The notes beneath the pieces are model-generated. The model did no database searches, was not told where the DNA came from, and saw only the letters and a list, made by a program, of their open reading frames with translations. 64,000 nt of DNA from Streptococcus gallolyticus subsp. gallolyticus DSM 16831 (GTDB lineage Bacteria > Bacillota > Bacilli > Lactobacillales > Streptococcaceae): NCBI RefSeq assembly GCF_002000985.1, contig NZ_CP018822.1, forward strand, positions 1,506,001 through 1,570,000, given 5' to 3'. Position numbers and translations under genes: made by a program. Shown here in pieces: positions 61,267 to 64,000 of the stretch. Numbering within the stretch: the stretch's first letter is position 1; each line of letters opens with the position of its first letter.

Positions 61267-63492
61267 ATGAAGCACAAATTGAAAGCTCTTATGCTAGCAA
61301 TATTCTCTGTATTCTTTGTGTTTGGTGTCAAAGCTCAAGCGGACACAATTAGCATTGTATCTGATACAGCTTATGCCCCATTCGAATTTAAAGATTCAGA
61401 TCAAACTTATAAAGGGATTGATGTTGATATCATCAAAGAAGTCGCTGAACGCGAGGGATGGGACTACGAACAAACTTACCCCGGTTTTGATGCTGCAGTA
61501 AACGCTGTTCAAGCGGGACAAGCGGATGCTCTTATGGCAGGAACAACCGTTACTGATGCACGTAAGAAAGTCTTTACTTTCTCTGATACCTATTATGATA
61601 CTTCAATCGTTATCTACACCAAAAGTGGTAACACAGCCATTTCAAAATATAGCCAATTAAAAGGTAAAACTGTCGGTGTTAAAAATGGTACTGCTGCCCA
61701 AACTTGGCTTGACGAACATGCTGATAAATATGGCTATACTGTCAAAACATTTGATACTAGCGATTTGATGAATAACAGCCTTGATTCTGGTTCTATTGAT
61801 GCAGCGATGGACGACACACCAGTTGTTCAATACGCTATCAATCAAGGAAAATCATATGAAATCAATATCGATGCAGAATCAATCGGAAGCTTCGCTTTTG
61901 CTGTTAAAAAAGGAAGCAGCTACGAATATTTGATTGATGAATTCAACGAGGCTCTTGCTGCTATGAAAGAAGACGGTACTTATGACCAAATCATGCAAAA
62001 ATGGTTAGGTGATTCGTATACATCTTCTTCAACAAGCTCATCATCTAATAGTTCAGCCGCTTCAAGTACCTTAACATTAACTGGAGACGCTTCTGCTAAA
62101 GCTACACCCGTTAAAAGTACTTACAAAATCGTCATGGACTCTTCTTTCGCACCATTTGAATACCAAAATGATTCTGGTGAATACGAAGGTATCGACGTTG
62201 AATTGATTAAAGCTATCGCTGAACAACAAGGTTTCAACGTTGAAATTTCTAACCCTGGTTTTGATGCTGCGCTTAACGCGGTTCAAGCGGGACAAGCGGA
62301 TGCGGTCATGGCAGGTATGTCAATCACAGACGCTCGTAAAGAAATTTTTGATTTCTCTGATGCTTACTACACTTCAAATATCTTACTTGCTGTAAAATCT
62401 GGTAGCAGCGTTAAAAGTTATAGTGATTTGAAAGGCTTAACTGTCGGAGCTAAAAACGGAACATCATCTTACACATGGTTATCTGAACACGCTGACGAAT
62501 ACGGTTATACCTTGAAAGCTTTTGACGAAGCCTCAACAATGTATGACAGCTTGAACTCCGGTTCTATTGATGCCTTAATGGATGATGAAGCCGTTCTACT
62601 CTACGCTATCCAACAAGGACGTGATTTTGAAACACCTATCGCTGGGGAAAAATCCGGTGAATACGGATTTGCCGTTAGCAAAGGTTCTAACCCAGAATTG
62701 ATTGAAATGTTCAACAACGGTCTTGCTGCCTTAGTTGAATCTGGCGAATACGACGAAATCGTCAATAAATACCTTGGTACAAGCGATAGTTCAAGTTCAA
62801 GCTCAAGTTCATCAAGCGTTGATGAAACAACAATCTGGGGACTCCTAAAAAATAACTATTCACAATTGCTTTCAGGTTTAGGCAAGACACTTAGCTTAAC
62901 ACTGATTTCATTTGCAATTGCCATGGTTATTGGTATTATCTTTGGTATGATGGCTGTTGCGCCAAACAAAGTTCTTCGTACTATTTCAGCTGTCTTTGTT
63001 GACATCGTACGCGGTATCCCATTGATGATTGTAGCTGCCTTTATCTTCTGGGGAATTCCAAACCTTCTCGAGTCTATCACTGGCAAACAAAGCCCAATCA
63101 ACGATTTCGTTGCAGCTACTATTGCGCTTTCGCTTAATGGTGGTGCTTACATTGCAGAAATCGTCCGTGGTGGTATCGAGGCTGTTCCTCAAGGTCAAAT
63201 GGAAGCCAGCCGTAGTTTAGGTATTTCATATGGTAAGACAATGCAAAAAATCATCTTGCCACAAGCTGTTCGCCTAATGCTACCAAACTTCATCAACCAA
63301 TTCGTTATTTCATTGAAAGATACAACTATCGTATCAGCAATTGGTCTTGTTGAACTCTTCCAAACTGGTAAAATCATCATTGCTCGTAACTACCAATCTT
63401 TCCGTATGTATGCTATCTTAGCAGTTATCTACCTTGTAATGATCACCCTTTTGACACGTTTAGCAAAACGTCTAGAAAAGAGGCTTAAATAA
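61267..63492 (+). CDS. glnP: glutamine-type ABC transporter, two binding domains fused to the permease
   Basis: 741 residues. A signal peptide ends near 25. Two homologous solute-binding domains follow (about 27-245 and 275-500; both contain QAGQADA and GxDV motifs) joined by serine-rich linkers, then a permease domain from about 525 with the loop IEAVPQGQMEASRSLGISYG. This is the GlnP architecture of lactic acid bacteria, which imports glutamine/glutamate or asparagine. It overlaps glnQ by one base. Confidence 0.93.
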   Translation: MKHKLKALMLAIFSVFFVFGVKAQADTISIVSDTAYAPFEFKDSDQTYKGIDVDIIKEVAEREGWDYEQTYPGFDAAVNAVQAGQADALMAGTTVTDARKKVFTFSDTYYDTSIVIYTKSGNTAISKYSQLKGKTVGVKNGTAAQTWLDEHADKYGYTVKTFDTSDLMNNSLDSGSIDAAMDDTPVVQYAINQGKSYEINIDAESIGSFAFAVKKGSSYEYLIDEFNEALAAMKEDGTYDQIMQKWLGDSYTSSSTSSSSNSSAASSTLTLTGDASAKATPVKSTYKIVMDSSFAPFEYQNDSGEYEGIDVELIKAIAEQQGFNVEISNPGFDAALNAVQAGQADAVMAGMSITDARKEIFDFSDAYYTSNILLAVKSGSSVKSYSDLKGLTVGAKNGTSSYTWLSEHADEYGYTLKAFDEASTMYDSLNSGSIDALMDDEAVLLYAIQQGRDFETPIAGEKSGEYGFAVSKGSNPELIEMFNNGLAALVESGEYDEIVNKYLGTSDSSSSSSSSSSVDETTIWGLLKNNYSQLLSGLGKTLSLTLISFAIAMVIGIIFGMMAVAPNKVLRTISAVFVDIVRGIPLMIVAAFIFWGIPNLLESITGKQSPINDFVAATIALSLNGGAYIAEIVRGGIEAVPQGQMEASRSLGISYGKTMQKIILPQAVRLMLPNFINQFVISLKDTTIVSAIGLVELFQTGKIIIARNYQSFRMYAILAVIYLVMITLLTRLAKRLEKRLK

Positions 63493-64000
63493 TGGCAGAA
63501 TTAAAAATTGATGTACAAGATTTGCACAAATCTTATGGAGATAATGAGGTCCTAAAAGGAATCACAACTCAGTTCCACGAAGGTGATGTTGTTTGTATTA
63601 TCGGTCCTTCAGGTTCAGGAAAATCAACATTCCTACGTACCCTCAACTTACTTGAAACAATCACAAGTGGAAAAGTTATCGTTGACGGTCATGAACTTTC
63701 TGACCCAAAAACTGATGTCGATAAAGTTCGTGAGGATATCGGAATGGTATTCCAACACTTTAACCTTTTCCCACACATGACAGTTCTTGAAAACATTACC
63801 TTTGCGCCTATCGAACTAGGTAAGGAAAGTAAAGAAGAGGCAGAAAAACATGCCATGGAACTTCTTGAACAAGTCGGCTTAGCTGATAAACGTGACGCAA
63901 AACCCGAAAGCTTATCAGGGGGACAAAAACAACGTGTGGCTATCGCTCGCAGTTTAGCTATGAATCCTGATATCATGCTTTTTGACGAACCTACTTCTGC
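63492..64000 (+). CDS. glnQ: amino acid ABC transporter ATPase, cut by window edge
   Basis: About 169 residues are present. Walker A is GPSGSGKST, the Q loop is VFQHFNLFPH, the signature is LSGGQKQR and Walker B is IMLFDEPTS, all in order. It powers GlnP. The ATG overlaps the glnP stop (TAATG). The C-terminal D- and H-loop region lies beyond the right edge. Confidence 0.95.
   Translation, partial: MAELKIDVQDLHKSYGDNEVLKGITTQFHEGDVVCIIGPSGSGKSTFLRTLNLLETITSGKVIVDGHELSDPKTDVDKVREDIGMVFQHFNLFPHMTVLENITFAPIELGKESKEEAEKHAMELLEQVGLADKRDAKPESLSGGQKQRVAIARSLAMNPDIMLFDEPTS

Noticed and set aside
1..64000. tRNA, rRNA, CRISPR arrays, insertion sequences or an integrase gene
   Set aside because: None was recognised by eye on either strand; an integrase and att site of the ICE are expected outside the left edge.

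Overview
The window looks like a low-GC Firmicute, most likely a Streptococcus of the S. bovis/equinus (gallolyticus, lutetiensis, infantarius) type. The evidence is a mal operon in streptococcal order (malQ-malP, malR, malX-malC-malD), a two-substrate-domain GlnP, CiaR-type small RNA promoters, LPXTG surface proteins and strong GGAGG ribosome binding sites. The species is an inference; the genus is fairly secure.

Positions 1 to about 41.8 kb are most of an integrative and conjugative element (ICE), nearly all transcribed on the minus strand, so reading order runs from 41.8 kb down to 1. It starts with a C5 DNA methyltransferase, a DUF3850 protein, a RepA_N replication initiator and a string of very small soluble and membrane proteins, two of them broken (a frameshift and a stop codon). 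Next come three cell-wall anchored proteins: a PrgC-like stub, a SEC10/PgrA-like surface exclusion protein and an antigen I/II (PrgB-like) adhesin. Then follows a Gram-positive type IV secretion system: pilin-like protein, VirB6-like protein, PrgI, VirB4 ATPase, PrgK-like cell wall hydrolase, VirB8-like proteins, SSB, a PcfB-like protein and the VirD4 coupling protein. The DNA-processing end holds a type IA topoisomerase, a giant LtrC-like protein with Toprim, calcium-repeat, ArdC and metalloprotease regions, a hairpin-rich oriT candidate, a MobC-like accessory protein and a MOBP relaxase cut by the left edge. The order is close to that of the enterococcal pCF10 prg/pcf genes. No integrase or att site is visible, so the far end lies outside the window. 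Two small islands (8.7-9.9 kb and 21.0-22.5 kb) carry plus-strand genes of unknown function whose 3' ends overlap minus-strand genes.

Positions about 41.98 to 64 kb look chromosomal. A first part has three copies of a CiaR-dependent small RNA (csRNA) set among two alpha/beta hydrolases, a flavin-binding oxidase-like protein and a VOC protein, followed by a highly structured repeat. Then come three paralogous amino-acid-binding lipoproteins with a PLP aminotransferase, the maltodextrin regulon with MalR operators placed inside its promoters, a MutT-type Nudix hydrolase, uvrB and the start of glnPQ, cut by the right edge.

The ICE genes would nick and unwind the element at oriT (relaxase, MobC-like protein, topoisomerase, SSB), deliver it through the coupling protein and secretion channel, hold mating partners together with the adhesin, limit redundant mating by surface exclusion, and protect incoming DNA by methylation and ArdC-type functions. 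These roles are inferred from family membership. The less expected signals are repeats and RNA structures: a 25-bp inverted repeat bracketing the surface-exclusion gene, a palindrome shared by two control regions of the surface locus, a hairpin with wobble-only differences next to the adhesin gene, and the csRNA cluster.
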